Shown here in pieces: positions 22,610 to 33,559 of a DNA stretch of 64,000 bases; the first letter of the stretch is position 1; each line of letters begins with the position of its first letter. The stretch lies in contig JAQFVV010012394.1 in the NCBI GenBank assembly GCA_028023455.1, positions 31,776,885-31,840,884 of the forward strand, written 5' to 3'. Both the position numbers and the translations under genes were made by a program. The stretch comes from Epiperipatus broadwayi (taxonomy: Eukaryota > Onychophora > Udeonychophora > Euonychophora > Peripatidae). The notes under the pieces were generated by a model. That model worked only from the letters and a program-made list of their open reading frames with translations. It was not told where the DNA came from and did no database searches.

Positions 22610-22990
22610 TAAAGTTATAAATTTGAGCATTTCCATCAATATATTTAATTTATTACATAGACAATAAAAACTGCAAAAACACGAATCGTATCATGTAAAT
22701 TTCAAAATTGCTGAAAATGAATCTTGGTTTAATGTATTTTCAATGGTAATGTCTTTTTCGTCTGAGACGGATTGAATTGTTGAAATAGCCTTTATAAAAA
22801 TAATGTTACCATTGTTATCTAAGTTGAAATCATTTCATTACTACTTATTAAACAAATATTAGAGAACTATTTCATTTCGCTTTCTTTTTGTTCAATTTTC
22901 CATTCGTGACCAAAATTGTTCGTATATATATATAAACGTTAACTGTATGTGTAGATAGATAGGTCTAACTAAATATATGTTAACAGAAAA
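22610..22990 (+). repeat. Dispersed repeat E, copy 2
   Basis: This copy aligns in direct orientation with 15830-16225, sharing 'aatttgagcatttc', 'aatcttggtttaat', 'ggtaatgtctttttcgtctg', 'aaatattagagaac' and the TA run before 'gtgtagatagata'. Its family is unidentified. Confidence 0.7.
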
Positions 22991-23589
22991 AACTGACTAT
23001 AAATAATCTGCTACGAGAAATGCTCTTTTTAACAGACCCTCATGAAATAATAATGAAGAATAAGGTTGTAAAATCAAAATTTACCTCTTACCAAATGATA
23101 AGGGTTCGAGAGATTTGTTAACCTTTCTTCAATCTAAAATAGCTAGATGCCTATTTTGACAACCAAATTAGATAATTAAATATATTGTTTACGAGCCAAT
23201 AATTTGAAAAAACAATTCTAAATCTGGATAAGTTTTTTTTTTACTAAAACCGAATTCAAAATCCAGAGGGTAGGCATGCCAGACAGATTTCCTATTGTTT
23301 TTTTTTTTTAAGTGTCATAGCATCGGCATTGTTGATCATGAGATTTTTAATCTATATACATATATTATCTTTTCAAAACCAAGTTATGTAATTAGGAAAC
23401 AGAATAATTAGACATCATTGGAGTGTTATTCAAAGTTGTGGATTATTATTTGCAACAATCTTAATGCAACTAATAGTATTTCACTTTTAAATGGCCATGC
23501 AACTCATAAAAAATTATTTATGAAAAAATATAAACAAATAACTGCTAAAATGTCAAATTTAAACTCATTGGGAAATATATTAAAGGAAA
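22991..23589. other. AT-rich stretch without recognised features
   Basis: Nothing coding or repeated was recognised. Confidence 0.5.
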
Positions 23590-23815
23590 GTAATTAAAAT
23601 TAAATAGTGAGATAAAAATATTAAGAATAAGATTGTAAAACAAGTATCGATTGTAAAATACCTAGAAAGAGACCACATGTGTGATGGATGGATGAAAGAA
23701 AGAAATGTGTTGGAGTGATGTGGAGAAGTGAGGCTGGAGATCGGAGAAGATGGGTTGAATGTGGAGAGATTGTCATCCTGCAGAGCATTGATAATGGTTG
23801 ACAATTATGATGATG
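23590..23815 (+). pseudogene. RTE-like LINE 3' end (short 5'-truncated copy)
   Basis: Plus-strand codons give a WMDERKKCVGVMWR block, then RRRWVECGE, ending in QSIDNG. These match the C-terminus of the better preserved copy on the minus strand at 41449-41751. The last bases run into 'gatgatggtgaa'. Only the last 200 or so bases of the element are present, as expected from incomplete reverse transcription. Confidence 0.75.
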
Positions 23816-23959
23816 GTGAATAAGAATAAAAATTTAAAGAAGCATTTGCAATGGGTAAATGAATTTTTGACAAAAATAGAAGATAATTTTAGACTAAATT
23901 AGATTTGAGAAAGATAATATTAATTTTTACATTTTTTTAACCTGCATTTTCCACATCAC

Positions 23960-24185
23960 ATGCATCATATTTTGCAACTACCCAGTAGCATAAACATCAG
24001 ACCAGCCAGTATTTATCAAGTGACCCAGATCACAATCTCTTACATTAGTATTTATCATTTGTTCGGTATTTACAAATATATTATTAATGTTTGATTTATT
24101 AGTATTAAATTTTCTGTAATCACAACTTTGACATAAACCTCTTTATGTAAATATATTAACAATTATAACTAATCATTTATTAAAC
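23960..24185 (-). repeat. Family B repeat, partial copy
   Basis: The minus strand carries 'gagattgtgatctgggtcac', then the 'cagtatttat' variants, and an 'acaaagttgtgattac' block; the plus strand shows 'atcacaatctcttacat'. The half corresponding to the poly-purine end is missing. Confidence 0.6.
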
Positions 24186-24719
24186 TAAAAATTACTGTTT
24201 TGTAATAGAAACAGTTTTTATTTTTTAGCTTACATAAAATTAAATAATTGATTGATTTGTTATTATTAACATTGCTAGCCAGGGCCTGTAGTTAATAATA
24301 AACGGTGAAAACAAAAATGTGCTATTACTGACCTGGAATCATATCTATAAAACTATTTAAGTGGTTTGGTTTGGGTTCAAAATATTAGTGTTTTGAATTT
24401 CAGACCTTTATCTTGAATAGTAAAATGAACTTCAAGACGATTGTTAGATATATACCTGCATTACTTCCAGTTAGAATCCCAAGTCTTAATTTATAATGGC
24501 AAAGTCAGAAGTCAAGTCAGTTTTGGGGTAGAGGGTTTAAGTAAACAATCATTTGGTATAACTGATTACTCAAGCTTAGTATAGATGGCGTTAGAATAGG
24601 TATTCTTGTTTAAGTGTGGTGAATAGATATAATTATTTGGAAATCATCTTAAGTAATCAGAAAAATTGCTTGGATGAATGGAAAAAAATTGATAAATAAA
24701 GCAAAGAAAAGCAAGGTGT
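24186..24719. other. AT-rich stretch without recognised features
   Basis: No feature recognised. The sequence becomes purine-rich on approaching the LINE that follows. Confidence 0.45.
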
Positions 24720-25780
24720 TGGTAAAGAAATTAACAGTGTGTTTATATAATAATAATGTTGTAGCTAGAATTGTATGGAAGGAAGTGGCAGTAGCAGGGT
24801 TAACATATGATAACAATATGTCATGTGTTAGTAAAGGGGTATTAGATTACTAAGAAAAAGTACAAAGAGAACTAGGGAAAACATGCATTAGATGCAGATG
24901 TGTGGATGGTTAAAGAAGGCAATTCAAGAAGAAATGGGATGGTCAAGTTTTTAAATGAGAGATGCAAAAAGCAAAATGAAAATGTTCAGTAGATTGTAGT
25001 TTATGGATAATAAAAGAATAGCCAAAATAGTATTCAATTGGGTTATGAGTAAAGGGCAGACAATAAAATGGGTGAAAAAGGTAATGCATTTTGCAAAAGA
25101 TTTGGATAAAGAATTTATATGAGTATATTTATACAAAAAATGAAATGATTGTGTTAGGAGAACTGTTGAGTATTATAGTGTTAAAGAAAAGGATAGGAGA
25201 ATAGATGCATTAATAAAGAATAGGAATTGGAGAGATGAAGAACTGGTATGAAGAGTAAAAAGAGTTTAAATATTTATAGAAGTAAACAGAATATTGGGTA
25301 TAAGTTAATTTGGGATAATAGCAAGGAAAGTAGTTTACAGTTTGAGGTTCAAACAGGATCTTTAGCAACAAGGGAATATACGCATAAATGGAAATATGGG
25401 TGATTTGTCTGCAGGTTGTGTAAGGAAGGCATAGAAAATATTAGACATCTGTTAATTGAATGTAAATGCCTGAAAGCAGAAAGAGTACAAATAATGAAGT
25501 TGTGGAAGAATAAATATAAACAAAGTGATTATACAGAAAGTGGGTTATTTGCTTTTATGCTGGGTTTGGAAAAAGATAAGGGGATTTAAATATAAAGGCC
25601 ATGGAGTTGACAAAGATTATGTTGTGGAAATGGGATGGAGTAGAATAGAGAAGAATATGGGAAAAATTAGGATAGGGAATGGAAAAAGAAGTTAAAGTAG
25701 TTTAACGGGTTTCTCTGGGCATAGTTGCTGATAGATTCCTGACTCCCTGTAAAAAGTCACAGTGCATCACATCACATTAA
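24720..25780 (+). pseudogene. Decayed LINE C-terminal part with CCHC finger and CATCA tail
   Basis: The plus strand encodes broken pieces of the post-RT region of a non-LTR retrotransposon: ARIVWKEVAVAGLTYDNN near 24755, EKVQRELGKTCIRCR near 24860 and MHFAKDLDKEF near 25085. The final open stretch (25411-25587) begins CRLCKEGIENIRHLLIEC, fitting a C-x2-C-x8-H-x4-C zinc-binding finger of the type found at LINE C-termini. It ends in LFAFMLGLEKDKGI and a stop. The 3' UTR runs to 'gactccctgt' and an 'agtcacagtgcatcacatca' tail. This family differs from the RTE-like copies. Stops in the upstream part rule out function. The purine-rich composition contrasts with the flanking DNA. Confidence 0.75.
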
Positions 25781-26159
25781 TCAAATCTTTTTTAGGAATA
25801 GCTCCTAAAAGTTTTTAAAAAACAAGTAAGAGTGATGGAGTAAAAGTTGCAATGAAAACTGTTATGTCTTAATTTTAGCTTTATCTCGACAGATATGAAC
25901 GGCAATTTTCTCAAGAATTACTCTAATTCGTTTTTAATAGCAATATTCCAATGGTTTCAATTTACGATGTAAATTAATGGACATAAACAATTATTCCGTG
26001 ATACGTATACATATACCTGCAAACAGACTATTAATAATTTGCCTGTCTATAATGCATATGCATATAACTGTAAACAGATTATTAATATTTTGCGTATATA
26101 TAACACAGTCAGTCTCTTGCTTACTCGCAATGTTCATGAGTATCTTCAAGTTAATTTCC
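25781..26159. other. Stretch between LINE tail and LTR element remnant
   Basis: No clear feature; the right part may be further decayed LTR-element sequence, because the gag-like minus-strand frame fades out here. Confidence 0.4.
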
Positions 26160-26640
26160 TCACTCAGGCTAATTCTCTTGCAGTTTTCTCGCCTTGGCGT
26201 ACAAGAATTATTTCTAAGATCCTGGGTCTGCAAAATAAGAAACTCTCTCTCTCCCTCTGCTATTTGCAGTATTTCTAATAGTAAAATTATTATTCGGTTT
26301 ACCTCCCCTATTCTTTTGATTCCACTCTTTTACTTGATTTGCATATATATCGGGTTTTCTACATACACGTGCAATGTGTCCCTTATCTCCACATTTAAAA
26401 CACTTTTCTTCTCTCCACCTGCACTCTTTTGCTCTGTGGTTAGTTTTTCCCAGCAATAACTACCATTTTATTTCCCTTTTCAAAATCTGCTTTGCATGGG
26501 TTATTCCAATTACTGTCAGTTTTATAAATCTGGGTATTTATCTCTTCAGTTGTATTTTGAAAAGCTTGCACTTGTTCAGTTATTAGTTCATAAGCCATTC
26601 CTTTCTGGATTGCACTCTGGTATTTTAAATCTGTATCCAT
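26160..26640 (-). pseudogene. Gag remnant with CCHC zinc knuckle (Gypsy-type LTR element)
   Basis: Two overlapping minus-strand frames (26440-26640 and 26214-26456) form the end of a Gag protein. The first contains an LKYQSAIQKGMAYELI block like the region before the nucleocapsid in metavirid Gags. The second has CFKCGDKGHIARVC at 26361-26402, a good C-x2-C-x4-H-x4-C knuckle that would bind RNA during packaging. A first knuckle just before it keeps H and C (NHRAKEC) but has lost its leading cysteines, and a frameshift lies at 26440-26456. It lies downstream of integrase in reading direction, the reverse of the normal gag-pol order. A product is not expected. Confidence 0.75.
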
Positions 26641-26780
26641 TAATAATTGTTCTTGTCTCTCCGTTCTTGTTGTTCTATTTTTGTTTCCATTTCGCTATGA
26701 TCATGTGGTTGTACTTTTTCCTGTTTTTCAGCATCTGGACTTGTTTGTTCATTCATATGATGGAGTTGCTCATGTTTTGG

Positions 26781-27480
26781 TCATAACGTGTCTAATTTGA
26801 TGCGCAGTTTTCTGCACATCAACAACTCTGCTGGGGATTTGTTTGTTATTGTAGATGGTGTTGCATGTTGATACAGCATTGCTTCGTGTAATATTTCTTG
26901 AATACAGTTGTTCAGAGATTTTTTAATAGCCTTTTTAATTGTTTGTACGGCCTTCTCCATGATACCGTTTGATTCTGGGTGATATGGGGGTGCACACATG
27001 TGTCTGATTCCATTGTTGTTCAGGTATTCCTCCATCTTTTGTGCTGTAAATTCCATGGCATTGTCAGTGACTATTATTTCTGGTAATCCGTGACATGAAA
27101 ATATCGCTTTTAGTAGTTTTATTGTTTCTTGTGCACTTGTATTTTTGACGATGTAGTATTCAGCCCATTTTGAATATGCATCAACCAGCACTAACAATAT
27201 TTTGTCGTAATAGGACTGGCAATGTGGAGTCTTTGCCATGGTTTCTCTGCTTTGGGCCAGGGTATATATTCTTTTGGTTTCATGTTGCTATGTGCTTGAC
27301 ACGCTGGGCATTTCTTAATATAATTTTCTAATCGAGTGTTATTCCTGGCCACCAGACGTAGCTGCGAGCTAAAGCCTTTGCTTGTACTATTCCAGGGTGT
27401 CCCTCATGTAACAGGTTTAGGACTTTATTCCTTCCTTCCCTTGGTATGACTACTCTGTCTCTCAGTAAAGGTTGCAAAAA
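26781..27480 (-). pseudogene. Integrase remnant of a Gypsy-type LTR retrotransposon
   Basis: Reading on the minus strand from 27480, the N-terminal HHCC zinc domain shows LLHEGHPGI (27391-27407 region) and KKCPACQ (27296-27315 region), separated by a YVWWPG block. The catalytic core follows in the open frame 27239-26781: LVDAYSKW, then VTDNAMEF with the second catalytic aspartate, then NGIMEKAVQT with the catalytic glutamate. The segment that should hold the first catalytic aspartate, just before 27200, is disrupted by a frameshift and appears short, so the aspartate is not visible. There is also a stop near 27330. The C-terminal part ends in a LLMCRKLRIKLD block typical of the Mag/K02A2.6-like group. 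Function is lost. Confidence 0.85.
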
Positions 27481-28059
27481 CATAATGATATAATTGTGGA
27501 TATAACATTATATAAATTGTCATAGAAATATGCTTCCTAAATAAAAGTAAATTACAGTGAATAATCTGAAGGCATTTCTTGTATTATTAACAATTGATTT
27601 TTTTTATTTGTCTAACTTTAAAAAATAAAAGATTATATATATATAAATACCAAAAAAATAAATAATATATAGCGCTCTGACATCTATATATGAGGAGAAA
27701 CTATTAAATCAATTACTTCTCTTAAAATATTTGTTTTCATTTATTTTTTTATATATCAAATTTTGTTAGTATATATATAACAAATGGTTTTTCTTGTAAA
27801 TAAAATTTGAAAAAGTGGTGTTTTTAACTATCTAAATTTTTTTGAATTTGAACAATGAAAAATTACATCTTTCCTTAAGGGACTTTATTCAATTACGATT
27901 TTTAAAAATAAGGCCGATTGTTTATTGTTTTATTTTTTACCCGATCTAAATAAATATGAAAAATTGCTTTTATAACGTAATTAAATAAGAAAAAATACTA
28001 AATTTAAATTTTTTTTTTTTTTTAAATAAATTCTGAAAAAAAAAAAATATAAATAGATT
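27481..28059. other. AT-rich stretch without recognised features
   Basis: I did not find an LTR or protease/RT sequence upstream of the integrase remnant. The sequence is low-complexity AT-rich DNA. Confidence 0.5.
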
Positions 28060-28325
28060 AACCATGGTGGCAGAGAATAGAAAACATTGATACACTACAA
28101 TTATATATGGTTTAGAAAAAAAATTTGCTGAAGAAATTAAAGGACACTTCGTAAAACATCAAATAAGGAAAAAAAAACGCATTAGCGTGTTCTCTAGGTG
28201 GGCGTATTTGTGATTATAAATTAATTTGTATAATTAGTGCAAAACTCATTCCTAAAATAGTTTTTTTTTTTTAGTTATAATGGGCTACATTGATTCACGA
28301 GTGGCTATTTATTATTATTAACATT
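28060..28325 (+). pseudogene. LINE 3' end with short ATT tail
   Basis: A 'tgctgaagaaattaaagga' block (near 28127) matches 'tgctaaagaaattaaatga' near 21586. The copy ends 'cacgagtggctatt' followed by ATT units at 28308-28320. This copy shows the ancestral state of the tail that expanded at 21773. It is non-coding now. Confidence 0.6.
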
Positions 28326-29369
28326 CTTGAAGACATTAATCCTTGTACTGTTACAAATTGAATACTTTGGCCAAATGTTGGAAATATCATATTAGTGCTA
28401 TAAACTCAAATTTTTGAAGAAGAAATGAATTGAGTAAAGCAAACAATTTGTTTACGAAGAAAAATCATTATAGAGGAAGTGAATGCATTCATTCTCCAAA
28501 ACAATGGCATTTAGTTTTATTACATCATAGTTATAAACCAGAATATAAAAGAGGTTTATATTATACACAAATACAGATAGTTATATGAATCGTAGATTAT
28601 TAAGGTCAAAGGTTAAAATGATATTTGCACTAAAAATAAGGTCTCTAATCATATTCCCAAGAAAATAATGTTTAATCTTCAAAGAAGTATCTACTATTTG
28701 TATGAAAGGCTAATTTAGAATTTCAAGATTGTCATATTAGTGAGAAATAGAACTTTCCTAAATTATATATTATGGATATAAATAAATCTATTATTGGATT
28801 CACTAAAAGAAAACACCATTGTTTTTCTTTTTTGATAATGATTTTAGTAATAGTAATTTCAGTAAAAGGAAATTGGCATTTTCAGTGTGGCAGAATAATA
28901 AATATGGAATTTTATAATATAACAATTTAAAGACATGTTATATCACAACTTACCTTTAACTAATGGACAGGTCCATATTTCATTTTAAATTAAGCATTCA
29001 CCACCACAGACCAATAGATATATCAGTAAATAACGTATATCCAATAGGAAAAATAGGTCAATGGGTGACAATGTTCAGTGAATCCACTGATATTCATTAT
29101 GGAAGGGGACCTTGATTTAAATAGTCAGCCCAGTTGCAACTAAAGTGAGACAACAATAATTTACTGTTAGACCTGAATAGCAGTACACATGTTGTCTGCT
29201 TTATAGTTAAAGCAGTGAGTCAGGTTCATGTTAGCATGGGAAGTTTCTAGAACTTAAATCAGATATGAGGCAAGCATCACAAAACAGCTGTAAGTGGTAG
29301 GGAAACCTAGAATATAATTGAAGTCCTTACATTAATGGTTGCATGGCAATTAAACACTATACCAAGCTG
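28326..29369. other. Stretch without recognised features
   Basis: The part from 28960 to 29360 has a more balanced composition but no sustained frame or repeat match. Confidence 0.45.
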
Positions 29370-29515
29370 ACAGTATCAACCAAAGTATTACAGTTGTATA
29401 TGTTGTATGTATATTGGAGATCATTTATGCTTTTCATATGTATCAGTTCGGTGAGATAGAGTGTATAGCTGACTGGAGCTTGAAAGTCTGTGTTCAAATA
29501 ACTTATAAGTACATT
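29370..29515 (+). repeat. Family B' repeat fragment, diverged
   Basis: 'ttggagatcattta', 'cttttcatatgtatcagtt', 'gagatagagtgtatagctga' and 'gaaagtctgtgttcaaata' occur in the order seen at 1540-1640 and 39925-40010. Confidence 0.5.
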
Positions 29516-29949
29516 TAAAGTCCAAGTATATGAATTATGCTTACTTATAAAATATTATAAATACCCATTTGTACATTGTTTTAATTAATAAATGCTCAAT
29601 TGTATTTTACAAGTCTGTGTTTATCTTAATCACTCACACATAAACACTGCACGGTGAAAGTTCGACAATTGATAAACAGTCTTGAAGAATGATTGATGGG
29701 TTAAAAGTGCAAGGGAAATACAGCTCTTCATTGGTCAAAGTTACTGTAAATCTTTTTGTTGCATTCAATGAACAAGGAACCTGAAATATGGTAACACTTA
29801 AATAGAACAATAGTATTCTGATTTATGATTTTTGAACAGGTGGAAGGAGTATTTTAATTATCCTTTGAATAATTTTAAAGAAATTGAGTTGTTGTTGTTT
29901 TTTTTTTTTAAAAAAATAATATATCCATTTTATTTACTCATTTAGGTTT

Positions 29950-31060
29950 GGATAAAGTTATCCAGCTTAGTGAAGTCAAAACACCTTTTTTGTAGTCTTA
30001 AAAATGCAAAAGTTGTGGGTCCTGATGAAATACATGGAGAAATTTTAAATAATGATGGTGATATGTTAGCTTCAAGAATATTGGAAATTTTGGGGGGAAT
30101 ATTTGATTTCTTGAAGTTATGACATCTGATCTTAACAATGCTTCTATTTTTTCAATCTTTAAAAGCAAAGGAATAAACAAGACTGTAGTAATACCACAGA
30201 ATATTATTGTTCACTGTAGGAAAAGTTCTTTTAAGAATTTTATTGTATAGATTGCTTTCAGTTTTATGTACATGAATAGTTACCAGGGACTCAATGGGGG
30301 TCTAGAGAATCAAAAAGCACTATAGACATAGGTTTTGTTTCCATGCAAATGCAAAAAAAGTTTCAGGAACAAAAGAGTGATTAACATATTGTTATTGATT
30401 TGGTCAAGGTATTTCATTCAATTAATTGAATAAATCATGGCATTGTTTGAAATGAGTTGATTATCCATTAAAGTTTTTTATGTCATACAACTTCTATGTG
30501 ATTGGATGAGATGAAGTATTATTAATGAAATTAAAAATTTGGAGCATTTGAAATAACAAGTGATGCAAAAAAGGGCATATACTTGCTACAATATTGTTTT
30601 ATGTTTTTTTGTGACAGTTGTCTTTAGAAAAGTATTTATAGGCATCTTAATGAAACAGCGATTAAGATATCATACAGATCTGATGGTGAAATTTTTAATT
30701 TGAATTTATTAAAAGGAAAAACAAGAACTTCATCTTTCATAGATTCTGGATTTACTGTATGATGATAATTGTTCAAAAGATGATTTACATAATGAAGGTT
30801 AATTCAAATTTGCATAGGTTTGCTTAACTGCATAACCATATAGTTTCATTATTCTTTACAACAAAAAGTTGAATGAAACGAAGGCAAAAAATCAATATTA
30901 TAATGAAGTTAATGTTTTGAATCCAACATATAAAGATTTGGGTTTAAAATTAATGTTTCAATACTCAAATTCTTTGTTAGCCAGTGATGGAAAAAATTCC
31001 TCAACAAGTTTATCAATTTTTTTTATTAGGGAAATTTTATTCTATTGCAATATTGATTGT
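29950..31060 (+). pseudogene. Decayed LINE reverse transcriptase domain
   Basis: The RT domain can be followed through several frames on the plus strand. In order: LKNAKVVGPDEIHGEIL (near 30000-30050), NNASIFSIFKSKG (near 30135-30175), FIDLVKVFHSIN (near 30390-30425, the first catalytic Asp block), a block around SYRSDGEIFNLNLLKGKTRT (near 30670-30730), and LLYDDN (near 30755-30772), where the active-site pair is degraded. A KKLNETKAKNQYYNE block follows (30866 on). Stops and frameshifts are frequent. The domain order is that of a complete RT palm, so this is a longer copy of the ATT-tailed family. Its 3' end is cut off by the antisense fragment starting at about 31080. Confidence 0.75.
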
Positions 31061-31079
31061 TACAAATACAAATATGGCA

Positions 31080-31520
31080 TCAATTACATATCTATTTGGA
31101 GCAATGTAGATCCAACCTCCTATGTTGCTCTTGTGATATAGCTAGTCGATCCTTCTTCATGATTTTCTCCGTGACATTCTTAAATTTAGTACCTGTGTGG
31201 GTCTCTTGTCCTTTCAAACATTGTTTTACATCTGATACACCACAGGGCATAGTTTACAAAAATTGCCAGTCTTATGTCCATAAATAGATCCTGTCCTATA
31301 TAGTCTTTAATTGATTTATAGTTTCCATTCGTATTGCTGTGCCATTCATGTGTTATTGTTCTGTAATTGGACATACTGTGACATCTAAGAAAAATGTGGT
31401 CAATTGACTCCTCCTCTCTCCCACACATCTGGACACAGGATCAATCTTAGAAGGTAAATCTCTTCAAATAACTTGGTAGCTTTTCTAATATAAAGTTGGG
31501 CTTAGTTTTGGGGTACAACA
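31080..31520 (-). pseudogene. LINE C-terminal fragment with zf-RVT-like finger
   Basis: The minus-strand frame 31428-31186 encodes MCGREEESIDHIFLRC, a C-(x)-H-(x4)-C pattern like the zinc finger that follows the RT domain in some L1-type elements. It continues with a GQDLFMDIRLAIFVNYALW block, which resembles the end of such proteins. The preceding part (to about 31515) reads PKLNFILEKLPSYLKRF with the first finger cysteine pair (SCVQMCG) nearby. It is a different LINE lineage from its plus-strand neighbour. The element is truncated on both sides and interrupted by stops outside the frame. Confidence 0.6.
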
Positions 31521-31546
31521 CAGACTTTTTAATGCTATTAACCACT

Positions 31547-31776
31547 TAAATGATAAGGTGTTTTCCTGAAGCATTGTGATGATGGTATTTTAGTTGTATT
31601 TATATATTAGACTATTTCCGTTATCTAATATTAAATATTGACATGTGCTATTACTGAGAGTTTAATGTAATTGGAAAATTTAAATAAGGTTTAATTTTTC
31701 TAAAGATATTCGATATTTAATATTAGATTATGAAAATAGTCTAATATAAAACTAGAACTAAATGATAAGGTATTTC
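31547..31776. mobile_element. Small palindrome flanked by short direct repeats
   Basis: Arms at about 31591-31640 and 31708-31757 are reverse complements, with 'ttagactattt' at the left and 'aaatagtctaa' at the right around a core 'ctaatattaaatat'. Just outside, 'aaatgataaggtgttt' (31548) and 'aaatgataaggtattt' (31760) form an approximate direct repeat. This resembles a MITE with an unusually long target duplication, or two B-type flanks. Confidence 0.6.
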
Positions 31777-31984
31777 ATCATAATAAAATAATTACTACAA
31801 ATATGTTAGCTTTACAGAGCTAATTTATTGTTTGGAAATTAAGTTTAGATAAACATATTGTCATAAAATAAAGACATAAAATTTGTCATTTAAAGATCAA
31901 TCAATATGCTTTTCAACTTTTTGAATAAAATACCATAGAGTCTATTAATATATAATCACATCTTTGTTAGATTACATATTTGAA

Positions 31985-33000
31985 ATAAAAACACTAATAA
32001 AAATTAAAGTCATGTCACATGACTTAATTTTTGAAGCTTGTAAATAAAAAATAAAGACCTCTCCTAATTGCTCTAACAAGCTTTATTGATAAATGCCAGC
32101 AAAACAAAACATTTAAAAAGTCTCTATCTTGAAACCATTCCCCAACCTCAGAGCAATGGTTTCATGCTCTGGCACTTCTCAGTGTGGCACTAGGGTAGTT
32201 TCAGACACTAGATCTAAAAATACCAAGCCAAAGCAATCATGTATCTAAAAGTTAACTATTAAGTAAAAAATCTGAAATTTTTAGACACCTATATGTCTTC
32301 AAACCCAGCTATCTAACTTAAATAGCTATAAGGGCCTGAGAAATCTTCACTCAAACCATATATTAATAACCTTAGAAATATAACATTGCTTAAGACTTTA
32401 AAGCAAAGACTATAAGTAGTCAACTTCAGACCAATGGTTTCATACTTTGGCACTCCTCAGTGAGGCACTAGGGTCGTTTCGAACACTAAATCTAAAAATA
32501 CCAAGCCAAAGCAATCATTTATCTAAAAGTTAACTATTAAGTAAAAAATCTGAAATTTTTAGACACCTATATGTCTTCAAACCCAGCTATCTAACTTAAA
32601 TAGCTATAAGGGCCTGAGAAATCTTCAGTCGAACCATATATTAATAGCCTTAGCAATATAACATTGCTTGAGACTTTAAAGCAAAGACTATAACTAGTCA
32701 ACTTCAGACCAATGGTTTCATGCTTTGGCACTCCTCATTGAAGCACTAGGGTAGTTTTGGACACTAAATCTAAAAATACCAAGCCAAAGCCAGCATTTAT
32801 CTAACAGTTAACTATTAAGGGGAAAATCTGAATTTTTAGATACCTATATGTATTCAAACCCAGCTATCTAACTTAAGTAGCTATATGGGATTGAGAGATC
32901 TTCAGTCAAACCATATATTAATAGCCTTAGCAATATAATATTGCTTAAGACTTTAAAGCAAAGACTATAAATAGTCAATAATAATTAATTATATATCTTA
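31985..33000 (+). repeat. Family C repeat, head plus three tandem body units
   Basis: The head (about 31995-32140) contains 'agtcatgtcacatgactta', 'aagcttgtaaat' and 'ctctaacaagctttattgat'. The body then repeats three times with starts marked by 'caatggttt' at 32154, 32433 and 32710, giving periods of 279 and 277 bases. Each body has 'aaatctaaaaataccaa', 'aagttaactattaag' and 'aacccagctatctaacttaa'. The units are about 90-95% alike by eye. No frame is maintained. It is a dispersed repeat with internal tandem amplification. Confidence 0.9.
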
Positions 33001-33185
33001 CATGATTTAATTTTTTAAGTTTGTAAATAAAAAAATAAGGAGCTCTGCTAATTGCTCTAACAAACTTTATTGATAAATGCCAGAAAAACAAAGTATTTAA
33101 AAAATCTCTCTCTTGTAATCACTTCCTAACCTCAGACTAATGGTTTTGCGCTTTGGCACTCTTCAGTGAAGCACTAATAGAGTGG
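33001..33185 (+). repeat. Family C repeat, second head, truncated
   Basis: After the three body units a new head begins ('catgatttaattttttaag', 'ctctaacaaactttattgat') and reaches the start of a fourth body ('cagactaatggttttgcg' near 33133). It is then cut off near 'gcactaatagagtggg'. Confidence 0.85.
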
Positions 33186-33344
33186 GATTTGTGAGGGTAT
33201 ATTAAACAATGTGCTAAAATTAGATAATTCACGTTTATGCCCAAACAAGATATCATTTTGATGAAAAAATTAATAATTTTATATGGTCCAGCTAAAGAGC
33301 ATTTTAAAATTGTCATGGAAAAGTTTTTAATACTAGAAATGCAA

Positions 33345-33450
33345 AAATGATTGAGAGATGAGACTGTTAGTGTAGGGATCTCGGGTTCAAATTCAGCACC
33401 AGTACTTCCATGTTAAAACTTCTTAAGAACTGACAAGCAGCAATGAATAA
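33345..33450 (+). mobile_element. SINE S2, tRNA-derived, partial
   Basis: 'tctcgggttcaaattcagc' is a good B-box context, and a 'gagactgttagtgtaggga' block precedes it as in an anticodon arm. The following 'accagtacttccat' matches the S2 copies at 48855-48945 (minus) and 51700-51800 (plus). Confidence 0.55.
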
Positions 33451-33559
33451 AAAGCTAAAAAACAAATTACTTATACAAGCAATAATGTAGAGATACGCAT
33501 TGGGAGTAACAAAAAAACATCAAAAACAAATTTTGTGATTAAGAAAACCAACAGGTAAC

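Noticed and set aside
25977-26459. 160-codon plus-strand frame
   Set aside because: It is the antisense shadow of the Gag remnant on the minus strand, where the CCHC knuckle is unmistakable.
29998-30180. 60-codon minus-strand frame
   Set aside because: It is antisense to the plus-strand LINE RT blocks in the same interval.
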